Below, piece after piece: positions 35,909 through 50,900 of a stretch of 64,000 nt of DNA. The DNA comes from Liolophura sinensis (Eukaryota; Mollusca; Polyplacophora; Chitonida; Chitonidae). The notes under the pieces were generated by a model that saw only the letters and a list, made by a program, of their open reading frames with translations, had not been told where the DNA came from and made no database searches. The DNA is taken from contig NC_088300.1 of the NCBI RefSeq assembly GCF_032854445.1, positions 2,110,001 through 2,174,000 on the forward strand, in the 5' to 3' direction. A program made the position numbers and the translations under genes. Within the stretch, counting starts at the first letter, position 1. Every line of letters begins with the position of its first letter.

Positions 35909-38900
35909 GTAAGTGCGTCAGTTTTCCTGGTGAAAAATAGCATCTGCCTGAGCCAGACTGGCAGAGGAATGGACGTTTTATTTGGAGTATGATTAGCTCC
36001 GTAATTGAGGAATCTTTGGCAGAGCGCCTGCTTCACACTTAACCCAGCAATCTGCAATGGAGACTGGATCCTGTCCAGAGTTTCCCCTGAGGTATTTAGC
36101 CGTGTACAACCATATGTACAGAATGTTGGCCTGACGTGTGATGATTATGCTACTAGATGTAGTACTGTACTAAATACCTCCCCAGCCTTAGAGTGACTGA
36201 AGACGAGCTCAACATAGTGCCATTACTGGGACTATAATGCAGTATTTTACCAAATCCAAAATACATCGAATACTATTAATTTGCACTGCCACCTCGCCTA
36301 ATCATTCTTTAACTTTGAGATTAGAAATATTATGATGTGTTTTTGTAATTAAACAATGCTACTTTCCCTTAGCTAATGACATGTATAGCTTGCACATTGT
36401 TATTTTGACAACTGACATCTTGTGTCCATTAGAATTCCGAGAGCCTCTCACCAACAATCTATGGACGTCCTAGGTGGAATCTGTTAAGTTTGTTGGAAAG
36501 GCAGGGGAGAAGGTGTGTGTGTGGGGGGGGAGGGGGGGATGTGCATTTTATTTTACATCACTCGTGGTGTTTGTGCTTTGCACACGTACACTATGCTTTT
36601 AGGTTTTAGTAAGGTGTTGTGGTGTACATTAAAGTGTTGTTGACTGCAGTTCACATGGAGATGAATTGCAAGCATAGTAACATGTATTGCCGACTATTGT
36701 GATCCTGAAGATTGTGTCAAAACCTAATCAATGCACAAATCAGTAGGCTATTATACCCCAAGGTATATTGATCTAGATAACTTCCCTGAACACACGTGAG
36801 TAAATCACATGTCAACAGAACTGGGAAGCTCAAATTTTTATGAAGGCCATGCATGGTTACTGCAGGAATAATTGAAATTGATGCATGTCAAGTCCCTGGA
36901 GATTGAGTTGTTCATTTACAGATGCGTTGATTATTAAGTGTCTAAATGTTGTGGCAAAGTGAATATAGAATTGTTTGTACATGGATATTGCGTATGGTGC
37001 ACAGTATACCATTCTTTACTAAACTTGCAAGACCTGAAAGTCCAACAGCCAGGTTGTCTCTCAACTTAGTAATAGTGTGGTAAAATTTCTCTGTCGGAGA
37101 CATGAACTGATATTTAAATAGCATAGTCTTGGGTTTACTTTGATAGCATTCCTTTCAAATATACAAACTCAGTGTTCCAATTTTCAGACTCGCTAGAACA
37201 CCCACATTGTAAACATATAAGAATGGAAGTCGAAGACTAATCAACAATATACTTGTAGATATGATCAAGTTTAATTGTGAAGTTTTTTTTTTTTTCCATG
37301 TATTTTTGAGGTTTAGGTGACATCAAGCTTTTGAGATTCAGACACATGCTTGCTTTTTGTGATTTGTGTCTTAAATTTATCCATGATATGACATGTACGG
37401 ACAATACTGTAATAGATGAAACTCCATGTAAGTAGCCAACATGTTTAATAAGCATTGGCTTCATCAGATTTTAAGGTGTGGGGGTAACCTTTGACTTCGT
37501 TTCAGGCCTTTTTGGGTGGTCGGGGTAGCACTGTGTCAGATGGTAAAAACATTCAATTGGTGCGATTTCGGCAGCAGTCTTAAGTCAGTTGGCTTCTCAG
37601 GTACCTGGATAAGGTTGATGGGTTACTGCAGGCAATCCGCTTTCCTTCACCAAAAAAACTCAGGGCTGTCTTGTGAGTGAAAAAATCTCATGTATTGCAT
37701 TAAAACACCAATGACAAACAAGGAAAAATGAATAAATTTGGGTTGTCTAGCATGAAGTTGGTTGGAGATGACTTGCCTGCCATTATTCTGGCATACACAG
37801 CAAACTCGCTCTATGGGTGAAAATCTGTCTCTCACTTGGGTTCATCAGTTCCGTATCATGCTGAACTCCTGCAAATAACTCTGGATTCTCAGGTTTCTGC
37901 CACTGTTATAGCTAACTGCCATTTTCTAAGTTAAAAATTTATGAATGCTGGTGTTAATTCACAATTAAATATAAATACAATGTTGCATCAAGCTATACTG
38001 TATAGTAATGCTCATGAATCAGAGTTTGCCAGTGAAGAAGTGGGCTGTTATCTTGTTAACTGGTGCTGTATGGTTTCTATTATAGCTGGTACATTTCTGA
38101 ACCTGTTTAATTCTTTTGTCTTTTCCTCAGAAAATTATGACATTCAGGAGGTGAAAGGATTCTTTGAAAATAACTACTCCCACATCTACTATATCTTCTA
38201 TGAGGTGTTTGTCAATGTGGAAACAGACCTTAAACAGAGAGGTAAGTGAGGACATGTTAGTTACATGTGTGTTAACATTTACCTGTTTAGTGGATATGTG
38301 TAGCATTATGATATCACTATTTTCCTGTAAAGAAGAATATGGACAGTGTGATGTTAAGCCCCAGTCATTTACCGATTCTAAAGATTTCAACCCCCTAAAA
38401 AAGGAATTTTTATCTTGCTTATTTTTAAGTGGGTGTGATTTTAGTAGGGCTGGTTGGTTTCATTACTTTTGGTGATTGGTGTTCAGTTGTGAAACAGAAA
38501 GGCATGAATATTTAAATTTTACAGTTATACTGTATGTATGTATGTATCATGTTTTTCATAATTTCCATTTTAATAGCAAACAAAGCACACAGAGAAGAAT
38601 TGGAATCCATTCTTCAAATATTTGAGGTGGGTAAAATAGACTCCTTTTTCCCTTTACTGTAATTGGCATTCTATGAAGTTATTGGAGTGTAACATTCACA
38701 AATTACATATTACATTTTCTTCCCTTTGTGTGCTGTATGCCTCAATTTGCAGTTATTTCTCTTGTCACTTTTTCAAAATCTATTACATATACAAAAATGC
38801 TGTTAATATCTGGCAACACCTGTGGTCAATCATCCAGAACCTGATGTCGCATTTATACAAAGTTAATAGGCCATTGGTAAAAAAACTACTAGTGAAAAAG

Positions 38901-41900
38901 TAGGGTACGGAAAAAAGAAATGCCCTGAAAACCCCCAGAGTAGGACCCTGTTTTAGAGGGTCAGTAAGGTTACACCTAATGAAAATATATTTTTTTGGCC
39001 TTATATAGTAATGACGATGTCTGACTCGCATATCAGTCCTTTTTTGTGTGGCTTGTTTTTGGACGTTCTTATAATAAAGGGTAATTACATGTATATGACC
39101 TTGTGATCTCAGCCATAAGATCAGAAAATCCTCTTTAAACCAGGCAGTTTTGTGTTAGTTTTTGTGTGCTTTTCACTGATGTAATGCAGAGTTGCACACT
39201 TCATTTTGGTGAAGTGGTGAATGACACAGTATCTGTTATACATATATGTACAAACATTAAGATTCAGTTTTCTTTCTGAATTGTTGATCTTCTTTTAATA
39301 CCACCTTGTCTGTTTTTTTTCCACCTTTAGAAAATTTTGTTAGTTCTGCCAGAGCTAATTCATAAAAGATGGATGTTTCACAGCATTGGTAAGTACATGT
39401 GGCCATGTGTGCCTGATTTTTTTTTTTTTGTGTACTCTGTTGTAATACTATGACCAGAGGAGTTTGGTTAATTTGGTTCACAGAAAGTCAAATGATACAC
39501 GTAACATGAACCAGTGCTTCTAGCCTCATGTATTTAATTGTTATGAAAAGAATGGACTGGTCATGTCTCAGAGAGGTTCATTTAATAATGTTTAAGGGAA
39601 ATATAAACATTTCTACAAATTGATGTACATATTTTTATCAATTTAAAACTGGTCATTATTAGGCTTATAGTAACTGACATAAAATGTTGACCTCAAAAGT
39701 GCATGTGAAGAGGCAATGGAATGTGATAAATTCTCACTTTTGGTGCTACAACTGACATGCGTCAAGTAGGATTTCATCTTACCTTCAAACAAACCTCAAA
39801 ACACCTTTCTAACATCTAAAGAACTCTCAGAATCGGGCAGAATGAGTGACTTAGTCATGGATGAAGTAGCATACAGTCTGACAACTCTTCTGCAAAGTTA
39901 TTTGTGTGTGGTGCCAAGGTAAGCTGTGGCTGTTTGCATTGTATTGACAGGGGCAGTTTTAATGATATTACCGTGAGAAGAATCCAAAAATGTCACTTTG
40001 AGTAATCTGTTTTTTTCTGGAATTTTATTTATTTAAATCTTTTCCTGAATTTATTTATTTAAATCTGAGTTTGTATCTACCTGTCATGATTGTAATAATT
40101 TTCCTGATTTCCCGTGAAAATATTTTTAGGTCGGATTTTAAAGAAGTTGCTGCATCCTGGAAACAGTCTGAAGGTAAATTAAGTTCATGGTTGTGACAAA
40201 AACTTTAGTGTAGAAATGGCTTCTCTTCACAATTTGAAAATGCCGAAGGGGTCAGTTAAATAACTTCGTGTTTCTGGAAAATAATTTTTTCTGACAGATT
40301 TGTCAGACTGATTGATGTGAAGATCTTTTTTAAAGTGCTTATGTCTTGCCGGGAATGTATTGCTTTTATATGTCATTGTTATTTGAAAATATTGGGTTTC
40401 ACAGCAAATATTCCTTGGTCAAGGTCTCAGTTCAAAGAAGCCTGTGAACTTTGTCAGGATGACAATATCAGAATGTGAAACAGATGTGTACAGGTGTATT
40501 TTCATTTATGCCATTCATTAATTTATTGAATGTCTGTTTGGTTTGCTTAGCTTCGTCGAGAGGGTGTGAGACTGTTTATGATCTGGTATCAGATCCTTCA
40601 GGAGAACGCCTCAGACGACTGTCACCAAATGTTCTTCAAACTGGTACCTGGCCTGGGAGACACCGAAACCTTCAAGGCCTTTGATGCTCGCTTTGGCAAT
40701 TACGTGGCTGACAGTATGTACTTACAATTCTCATCAGTTAAAGTGTCTGCTTTGCCCATAACTTGGCTGACAGTATGTTTTTACAGTTCTCATGAATAAA
40801 AGTGTCTGCTTTACAGTTCTCATGAATAAAAGTGTCTGCTTTACGGTTCTCATGGATAAAAATGTCTGCTTTACAGTTCTCATTAATAAAAGTGTCTGCT
40901 TTGCCCATCATGTCGCTGACAGTATGTCCTTACGGTTCTCATTAGTAACAGTGTCTGCTTTGCCCATGACGTGGCTGACAGTGTGTCCTTATGGTTCTCA
41001 TTAGTAACAGTGTCTGTATTGCCCATGACATGGCTGACAGTGTGTCCTTATGGTTCTCATTAGTAACAGTGTCTGTATTGCCCATAGCGTTGCTGACAGT
41101 GTGTCCTTACGGTTCTCATTAATAACAGTGTCTGTATTGCCCATAACGTTGCTGACAGTATGTCCTTACGGTTCTCATTAGTAACAGTGTCTGCTTTGCC
41201 CATGACGTGGCTGACAGTATGTCCTTATGGTTCTCATTAGTAACAGTGTCTGCTTTGCCCATAATGTGGCTGACAGTATGTCCTTATGGTTCTCATTAGT
41301 AACAGTGTCTGTATTGCCCATGACGTGGCTGACAGTGTGTCCTTACGGTTCTCATTAGTAACAGTGTCTGTATTGCCCATAGCGTTGCTGACAGTGTGTC
41401 CTTACGGTTCTCATTAATAACAGTGTCTGTATTGCCCATAACGTTGCTGACAGTGTGTCCTTACGGTTCTCATTAATAACAGTGTCTGTATTGCCCATAG
41501 CGTTGCTGACAGTGTGTCCTTACGGTTCTCATTAGTAACAGTGTCTGTATTGCCCATGACGTGGCTGACAGTGTGTCCTTATTGTTCTCATTAATAACAG
41601 TGTCTGTTTTGCCCATGACGTGGCTGACAGTATGTCCTTACGGTTCTCATTAGTAACAGTGTCTGCTTTGCCCATGACATGGCTGACAGTGTGTCCTTAC
41701 GGTTCTGATTAATAACAGTGTCTGCTTTGCCCATAAAGTGGCTGACAGTGTGTCCTTATGGTTCTCATTAGTAACAGTGTCTGCTTTGCCCATAATGTGG
41801 CTGACAGTGTGTCCTTACAGTTCTCATTAGTAACAGTGTCTGCTTTGCCCATAACGTTGCTGACAGTGTGTCCTTATGGTTCTGATTAATAACAGTGTCT

Positions 41901-44900
41901 GCTTTGCCCATAACGTGGCTGACGGTATATCGTTACAGTTTTCATTTGTAACAGTGTCTGTTTTGCCCATAACGTGGCTGACAGTACTTTATAAAGCTGA
42001 CTGAAGTTATACAATAAAATATGCTTATGTGTAAAATTACCTACATGTCTCGGCTACTCACCACTTTGATCGTCTGTTTTAATCAAATACCTACCGGTTT
42101 CCTGTTTCCTCCTTTTTCTGGTTGCCTCCACCCATAAACTATAGAACAATCAAATAAGTCAAATAGTCTTGATCAAGGCTTTATCCTACAGTCAGATAAA
42201 TAAATAAATACATGTAAATACTGTAATTCTTCCACCTGTTTGCATGTTTGCAAGGTTTACTCAAGCATATTCTAAAGCACTGAAATTGGTCAATCCAACC
42301 AGTGTAGTTTTGTCTCCAATATCTATTGTAAGTGTCTATAAATTCCACTGGAAGTTGCTCTCTCTTATGCGAAAAGGTTTAGGAATTAGGATAAATGAAC
42401 AAAGCACAAATTTAATAAATAGAAATGTAAATACAAATGACATTAACAAATTGAATCTATGCACACAATGTTTTTTTTTTTTCAAAAATAGATCCACACT
42501 GCAACCAGTTGTCAGAGAAAATGTCAGATCTACTGACTGTAACATTTATTTTGCCTATGTTATGTCAACGCTGGTGGTGAGTTTGTCAGATCTGCTGACT
42601 TACATTTATTTTGCCTAGGTTATGGGGGCATCATTGCTGCTGGTGAAATTGCTCCAATTTATCTGGTCACTGGAGAAAAACAGCCAGAGAACCTGACAAA
42701 GTATTTTCTGGAAGCCCTGTTAACCTTCATGGTGTCTGAGGTAAGTATGAGAAAACCTTGTCATTCTTTATGCATCCAATATTGTTTCCTTCAAAGACAA
42801 TAATCTGAGGCATTGGATATCCATTATACATTATTGCATTATTATCCATTTCAAGCTTTATGTGCCTTGTGTGCAGATGGACAAAGAGTTTGAAAATTTA
42901 ACTGCTTTTATTTTTCAGTAGAATGATTTGAACAGTTTCATAAATCTGAGCTCAAGGGAGATAAGTACATGTGTTAATGGCTGTCCTTGACTTATTTCCC
43001 CTACTCTGTATGTGTATTCATTTAACAGGTCACCAAAGTTGAGTGGATGAACAAGGAGATGCGGGAGACCAGCTTCGTGTTTCTGTTTGACAAGTTTAAA
43101 GAATCCTACCTAAAATGTTTACTGCCTGACTTCAGAAAGGACCGCAGTGTATATGTTCCCACGTTAGGTAGGTGAGCAGTGTATATGTGCTCACGTTAGG
43201 TAGGTGAGCAGTGTATACGTGCCCACGTTAGGTAGCAACACAGTGCATGTGTGCCCACATTAGGTAGGTGCGCAGTGTACATGTGCCCACATTAGGTAGG
43301 ACAGCAGTGTATATGTGCCCGCATTAGGGAGGACAGCAGTGTAAATGTGCCCACGTTAGGCAGGACAGCAGTGTATAGGTGCCCACGTTAGGTAGAACAG
43401 CAGTGTTTATGTCCCCACATTAGGTAGGACAGCAGTGTATATGTGCCAGTGTTAAGTTAGGACAGCAGTGTATATGTCCCCACATTAAGTAGGACAGCAG
43501 TGTATATGTCCCCTTATTTGGCAGGACAGCCGTGTATATGTCCCCGTGTTAGATAGGACAGCAGTGTATGTTTCCCCACGTTAAGTAGGACAGCAGTGTA
43601 CACATCCCCTTATTAGGCAGGACAGCAGTGTATATTTCCCCATGTTAAATAGGATAGCAGTGTATATGTGCCCACGTTAGGTAAGACAGCAGTGTACATG
43701 TCCCCACATTAGGCAGGACAGCCGTGTATATGTGCCCACGTTAGGTAGGACAGCAGTGTATACATTGTATGTGCCCATGTTAGGTAGGACAACAGTGTAT
43801 ATGTCCCCACATTAGGCAGGACTGCAGTGTATATGTGCCCACGTTAGGTAGGACGGCAGTGTATATGTCCCCATGTTAGATAGGACAGCAGTGTATGTTT
43901 CCCCACGTTAAGTAGTACAGCAGTGTACACATCCCCTTATTAGGCAGGACAGCAGTGTATATTTCCCCATGTTAAATAGGATAGCAGTGTATATGTGCCC
44001 ACGTTAGGTAAGACAGCAGTGTATATGTCCCCACATTAGGCAGGACAGCAGTATATATGTGCCCAGGTTAGGTAGGACAGCAGTGTATATGTGCCCACGT
44101 TAGGTAGGACAGCAGTGTATACATTGTATGTGCCCATGTTAGGTAGGACAACAATGTATATGTCCCCACATTAAGCAGGACAGCAGTGTATATGTGCCCA
44201 TGTTAGGTAGGACAGCAGTGTATATGTGCCCACGTTAGGTAGGACAGCAGTGTATACATTGTATGTGCCCATGTTAGGCAGGACAGCAGTGTATATGTGC
44301 CCACGTTAGGTAAGACAGCAGTGTATACATTGTATGTGCCCATGTTAGGTAGGACAACAGTGTATATGTGTCTACATTAGGTAGGATCGCAGTGTATATG
44401 TGACCACGTTAGGTTATGTCTCTATGTTCAGCTCATAACGACAGAGAATCAGTGAGGTTCAGAAGGTGGAGCATAGCCATAAAATAACGATTTAGACAGA
44501 AGTTATGGGGAAGATATAAAGTTTGTCATGGTGTAGTAGATTCATTCATAACAACTAATTCTAAATTCTTTGACAGTGTGGCATGAAAAAAATTTAAAAC
44601 TGTTGATATTAGGTGTATCGTGCTAATGAGATTCATGTTGTAGTAACAACTAAGACATATTTGGCGTCTGTGATAGTCATGTGTTGTTGTTGTTGAACTT
44701 CTTTTTGGTTCTGTTTTGTAAATAAACCTGTGCCTTGTTTGTGTGATAACAGAAATCCCAATATGGAGAAAGTTGGAAGCTGTTCACACAGAGGATGTTC
44801 CCAGCTATGTGGCAGCCTGTCAAGATTCCTTTATTAAATGGCTGGCCAACTTTGCCATCACTTCAAGGAGACCAGAAGTGCCTGTAGGACCGTAAGTTTA

Positions 44901-47900
44901 CCTCAGTGAATACTACTTGTACAGATATCATTTTATGCAGTCCATTTCAATGTTTCTAAAGTTTTGAAATTAAATACAGAACTAAATACATCCAAGTTTT
45001 TAGACCATGTGCCTCTTTCTATATATATTCTAGTATTTATTCCTTGCTTACGTCATTACACTTGAGCTTGCAATCTGAAAGTAACAGTCTGACCTGTGCA
45101 CACATTCATGTGCTTAAAGACTACAGTAAATCATCTGAAACTGATCTAAGGGATTGTTTGGAGACAAATAAAATATTACTTTCTGTGCTACCCTACTGAG
45201 GGCATTGTTTATTTTGTTTTATTAATTGCTTGAACTTAAGAAGAAGACATCACAGTTTTCTTGAATATATGTCAAGAGCAATAGATAAAATTATTATTCA
45301 TTGTGGATGTTGATGTGTTTTGTGAATGTTTGCCAGGAGAAGTTCCAATTTTGACAAGAACCGGTAGATAATTTTTTTTTTTTTTTTTAGATTTTGCATC
45401 CTAGATAGAACAGTGCTTCAATATAGAGCCTAAATAAAGATTAAGAAAAAAACCTAGACTCTGTCAAGCTTAATCTGCATCATTCGAATTATAAAAGTAG
45501 ATATGCTGAGACATGGAACTACATACATGTATAGCAAGTACTACATGGTATGTTGGCATCAAGAAATATGGCATACTAACAAGGTCTTGGTTGGTCGTGA
45601 GGTTTAATTAGACATGCTCAAAACACTAACAAATCCTCAGCTTTTTCATCAGCTAATCCCTGTAATTAACTTATTACCTGGCTCATGGTATCCCTATTCC
45701 CATACCTGTGGCTTGGAGGCCCTTGTTGGGTTCTCATAGCAGATTACTTTACTATGAGGTTATGTGCTGGAGTCTCACTGGTTCATCAGGGTCCATAAGT
45801 CAGGTGATTTGTCAGGTGTACTCTGGTTTGCCCAGTGACTCTGGGCATGAAAGTTCAGTATTCTTGAGTGTAGTGTTAAAACACTAATCAAATGTCACAT
45901 GTCCTATTATGTGGAAATATTGAATCCGTGTAGATTTAAGAACATACATGTACATTTAATATTATTTTTGGGGGTTTATTATAGAGGGTATTAACTATGG
46001 TGATGCTTACAAGCCTATCCTGCTGGCCATGGTTTCACAAAACTTTCAAGTTCTTTTGCTTAATAATACCATACTTATGATGGGTTTGACTGAAGTTTTA
46101 TCAAGAATCACTCCATGTGGGACTGAAGCAATAAAACACTGGCTGGCAATTTACTGAACTTAAGGGGTTTTGTGAAACCTGTCCCTGGTTTGTGTGAATC
46201 TGTTAGGGTTGGAGGAAACTGTCTCTTATTAAAGCATAAATGTTGAAAACCAGTCGGCTAAATCAAGAGAGATAGGACATTTCTTCCTTGCATGCACTTA
46301 ATACTTTGACATCATTATTGCCTTGTCTTTACGACTTACAGAGTACTATATGTACAACATTAGATGGTGTTAAATTTTATCAGAAAATTCACAATAATTA
46401 TGCCTTCATATTTGATGTCATAAGTGGCAAGGATAACTCATACATTGTACATCCTTCATCTTAAACTGTTTTATTGAATTTAAACCTAAATCCATATACG
46501 TTTTTACTGAGGTGTGTCTATTTGTTACACTGTGATTAGATCTTTACTTAGTGTTTGTGGGTGTAGGGTTTCTTAATAATCCCCATAACTACAAAAGAGG
46601 CAGGAGCAGGGGCATATACATGTCCTAGTATACTGTTGTGTGAACACCTCGCGCAGCACATAGTTGTACAGAGGGTTCCGTTAACTAATCCTGGGCATCT
46701 TGTAATCATCATTCACTATGCAAGCATTGCATGTATTTTGTAACCCTCTGCCATGCATGTCTGTAGCCTTCTCTCCTAACCCTGCTCTGTCTACAGCGGA
46801 CTTTCATGTTCATTCCTTGCTGATCATCCCAGTGCCAACAGGTCAGATGAAGATGGCAAGGAGAGCTCAGATGAAAAGGTAGACAACTCTGAGCAGCAAT
46901 CTGGTAGTCAGAGCAGCACACTGACCAGTGGTTCTCAGGCTGTGGAGAAGGACTCCGCTGACTCGAGTCTCTGCAGCGATGAACACAGCCAGTCTGAGTA
47001 CGAGATTGTCCGTGGAGTTCTCTACTCTACAAGGGAGAATGTGAACATTGTACAGGAAATCTTCAGACAGGTCAGCGTTCATATCATCAAGCAAAATCAA
47101 ACCAGTGGTTATCAGAAGTTTTAGTATTCTCTATGATTTGTAGTAGTGCTGTTCTTTTTGTGTGGCTGATTGTCATGGTCGATCCTGTGGGTATAAATCT
47201 TGATGGAGGAGTTATCATGAAGTGACCCACAGTGGATGTCATGCATGGGTCAGAAATGACCACAAATTGTCCCTGGCCAATAGGAAAAAGAGGGCTCCAC
47301 AAGCTGCTTTTATTGCCTGTTGGATATTTGATCATCCATGTTGAAATTAGCACAAGTAAAATGTGAAGTGGATGAGTGAAATAAGTGTTTAACTCTAAAT
47401 TTAAAATGTTTGCACTAGCATAAAAGTCTTTGTCACAGTTTCTGTATTAAGTATACTTTAACCCCTCCCCCCCCCGCCCATGAAAAATATGAAAATAATG
47501 TAATGATTTTAAGGGAACTACAGGTAACAATAAATTTATAAGATACAATTTCAAGTCAAGCAGATAATGATCTAAATACCTGCAGTACAAAGCATTTTAA
47601 TTTACATTCATTGAGTCTACTAGCGCACAAGTACAACCTGATTCAGAACAGATGCATGTATTTGTATACAACATAGTGTTAATTTACATTCATTGAGTCT
47701 ACTAGCGCACAAGTACAACCTGATTCAGAACAGATGCATGTATTTGTATACAACATAGTGTTAATTTACATTCATTGAGTCTACTAGCGCACAAGTACAA
47801 CCTGATTCAGAACAGATGCATGTATTTGTATACAACATAGTGTTAATTTACATTCATTGAGTCTACTAGCGCACAAGTACAACCTGATTCAGAACAGATG

Positions 47901-50900
47901 CATGTATTTGTATACAACATAGTGTTAATTTACATTCATTGAGTCTACTAGCGCACAAGTACAACCTGATTCAGAACAGATGCATGTATTTGTATACAAC
48001 ATAGTGTTAATTTACATTCATTGAGTCTACTAGCGCACAAGTACAACCTGATTCAGAACAGATGCATGTATTTGTATACAACATAGTGTTAATTTACATT
48101 CATTGAGTCGACTTACATACAGGTTCAGCCTGATCTAGAACAGATACATGTATTTGTCTACAACATAGTGGTGTATACATAATGTAAACATCTTTATCAC
48201 CTACATTTTCTTGTTAGTATGTTGTGTATGACAGATAGCTTACAGTACACCACCACTAGACACTACATGTGTATAGGTCATGTAGACTGCAGACCAACAC
48301 ACAAATACAAGATGTGACAGTTCCTGGCAAATTTACCTTGGTGACAGTATAACCTTTGAATGTGGATAAGTAACCAGCTAACTTTGAGAAATGATTTTCC
48401 ACTTAAATTGTATTAGTTTTCGTTATTTTGACTGTTGGATAAGAATGATGTTATTAATGTGGACAGCGTTTTGTAACTCTTCTGTGTGCATAGATTTAAA
48501 TAGACTTCAGTTAAAGACAGTTTGACAAAACACGCTCTTTCTGGCCTACCAGCAAAGGTAGGTCCAAAAATGCCAGCACTATCAGTACTGAGTGGCAATA
48601 GGTAAAAAAAAAAATATATATATATGTATACTTCTTATGTTTACGTGTTTTTGTTGGCAAGGTATTTAAAACTATTGAGTATTTCAATAAGTTTTTTGGA
48701 AAGTGATTTTTGAGAGCTACAAAAATATATAAACTGGTCCTTCAGGTAAATGAAGGCAAACATGATCACACTGTTCTCTGATCCATCACAACCTAATCTG
48801 GCCAGTGCTGGTTCAGCGTTACTGGTCCAACCAGAGCAGTGTTGATTTCGGGCCCAGTCATGTTGTTACAGTTTCTTTTGGGTATAAAAACGCTCAAAAA
48901 GAAAGACTAGAAATATGCAAAGAGAGGGCTTGTGTGGACTAACAATTTCTATGCTTCCAGGCACTCCTGTTCTCCTTTGAGCATGCAGCAGCCATGAAGA
49001 GAGTTATCAGTGTATACAAAGACTGGTTTCAGGTGGGTTCACTCTAATTTATGTCAGTACTTGCTCTTTGTTTATTTGACAGTTTTGTAGTGGAATGCAG
49101 TTTTCTACAATGATTGATTCTCTTATAAAAGGGAAACTCTGTCAGTAGTTTCTCTTGACACACTTATGACTGCACAAAGCATGTGTTAACAAGCAAAACT
49201 TTTAACAACCCAAAACAAGGATAATCCAGAACCAAGGCCATTTGTTTTCAAAGGACAAGACAGCACCTGGCTAAAACATATTTCAATTGAAAGCAGGATA
49301 CTAAAGGTTTCTAAAAAGTATCATACTTTTTATTTTAATGAGATTTCACCGGATAACATGTAGAACATCTGGAGAATTTATCCATTCAAACATATTGCTC
49401 TCAAATTGTGCAGCCTAAGCTGTGACATAGCCTTTGCTCTTTCACTCCATGAAGGGACATGATAACACAAAACTAGAGCATGAGACATTTTATTATTGTT
49501 TACGACGATTTAGTTATGTGTAGCCAAAGCGCCATTTCACAAAGTATTGTGGGACAGATCTGCATCATTTAAGGACCACCACAGATGTAAAATCGTCTTT
49601 ACGAATCGTCTTTGATTTACAAGCTGTGTAATGTTCAACGATGGTACGTGTATCACAAATTATGTCAGACAGAAGCATGCATCTCTCCCAAATACATTTT
49701 TTGTCTTTCATTTTAGTGTTTAGTCAGCAGTTTGTAAATAACAAATATCAAAGTCAGTGCAAAATTCATTAGGGATGCCGAAGGTTTATTGGAATGGGAA
49801 AACGGCATCTCTCCGAACAACGCTTAAAATTAATTAAAATTCTTAGGATGCATTTTTTTTCTCTGAATTTATTACAGTGAAGAATTTAAAGTTTGTTTCG
49901 TCTTTCTTGCTTATAAAGGATGTTTTTTTTTCTGTTTTCTTTTATAACATACAGTAAAATTATTGAAACGCCATGTTCAAGCCGAGGTGCTTTCGCTGAC
50001 GATGACTAGGTCAGCGCTGCTTTTATCTTAGAAGCCATGGCTACAAATTTGAAGCATAAAAGCCAGTGACCGTCGAATGCCTTGATTAGCCTCCATGGTA
50101 TTTAGATTTATTGACTATGAATCTAGTTTTGTAATTTTGTAAATATTGAATGGGGGTCAAAATCACCAGCACAACTCTTCCGGAGGACATGACCTGAACC
50201 AGGAATACGGACATGGCCGTGCATCTGCAGCCAGGCTACAGAAACAGGGTCACTGGAGTTCCTTGTAAATGATATACTAGGCCTACTGTGTCAACAATTC
50301 AAACAGTGGAAGACATATTCTTCCAGTTTGTCTAATTTCCAAGAACGCTACATATGTCACTCGAGCCTTCATTGCCGAAGTCCACAACTTTTATCTGTTG
50401 TAGGCTACTGCTTAGTCTGTTATGTAGAAAGTACTTTTGACGTTAGAAAGCTAGAGTAAATGTTACGCCCCCTTGCCCTTGATAAAGGAGACATGCTGAA
50501 GCTGTGACAAGACGAAGTTTCACTAAGCCTTTACTGGGTTGAAAAAAAATCTAAAAAAATAGTTAATGCCGGTTTAAGATACATTGAATGGTAGTCTGTC
50601 AGTGGAAATAAACATCAGTCAGGTGCTGTCCTTCACTTTAAAATCCCATAAAGTTTAAAAAGTATCAATGTAAAACAATAGTTGTTTGTCGTTCAAGAAG
50701 TAATTTTATGGTACATTTTGTACCTAACGTAAGCATATCTTGTTTCAAATCATCCGTAATAATACACTAGTAATGGTGATACATACAGAATACTCATGTA
50801 ATCATTGGTACGGAAGTAAACTATTTATAGCAATGTAAGGTTGTTTAATCTTAATTATAGACTAAGGCAATATGTGGTTTTATTGCAGCAGTTTATACAA

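Noticed and set aside
47599-48173. CRISPR-like array
   Set aside because: Direct 82-bp tandem units without spacers, in an intron of a eukaryotic gene.
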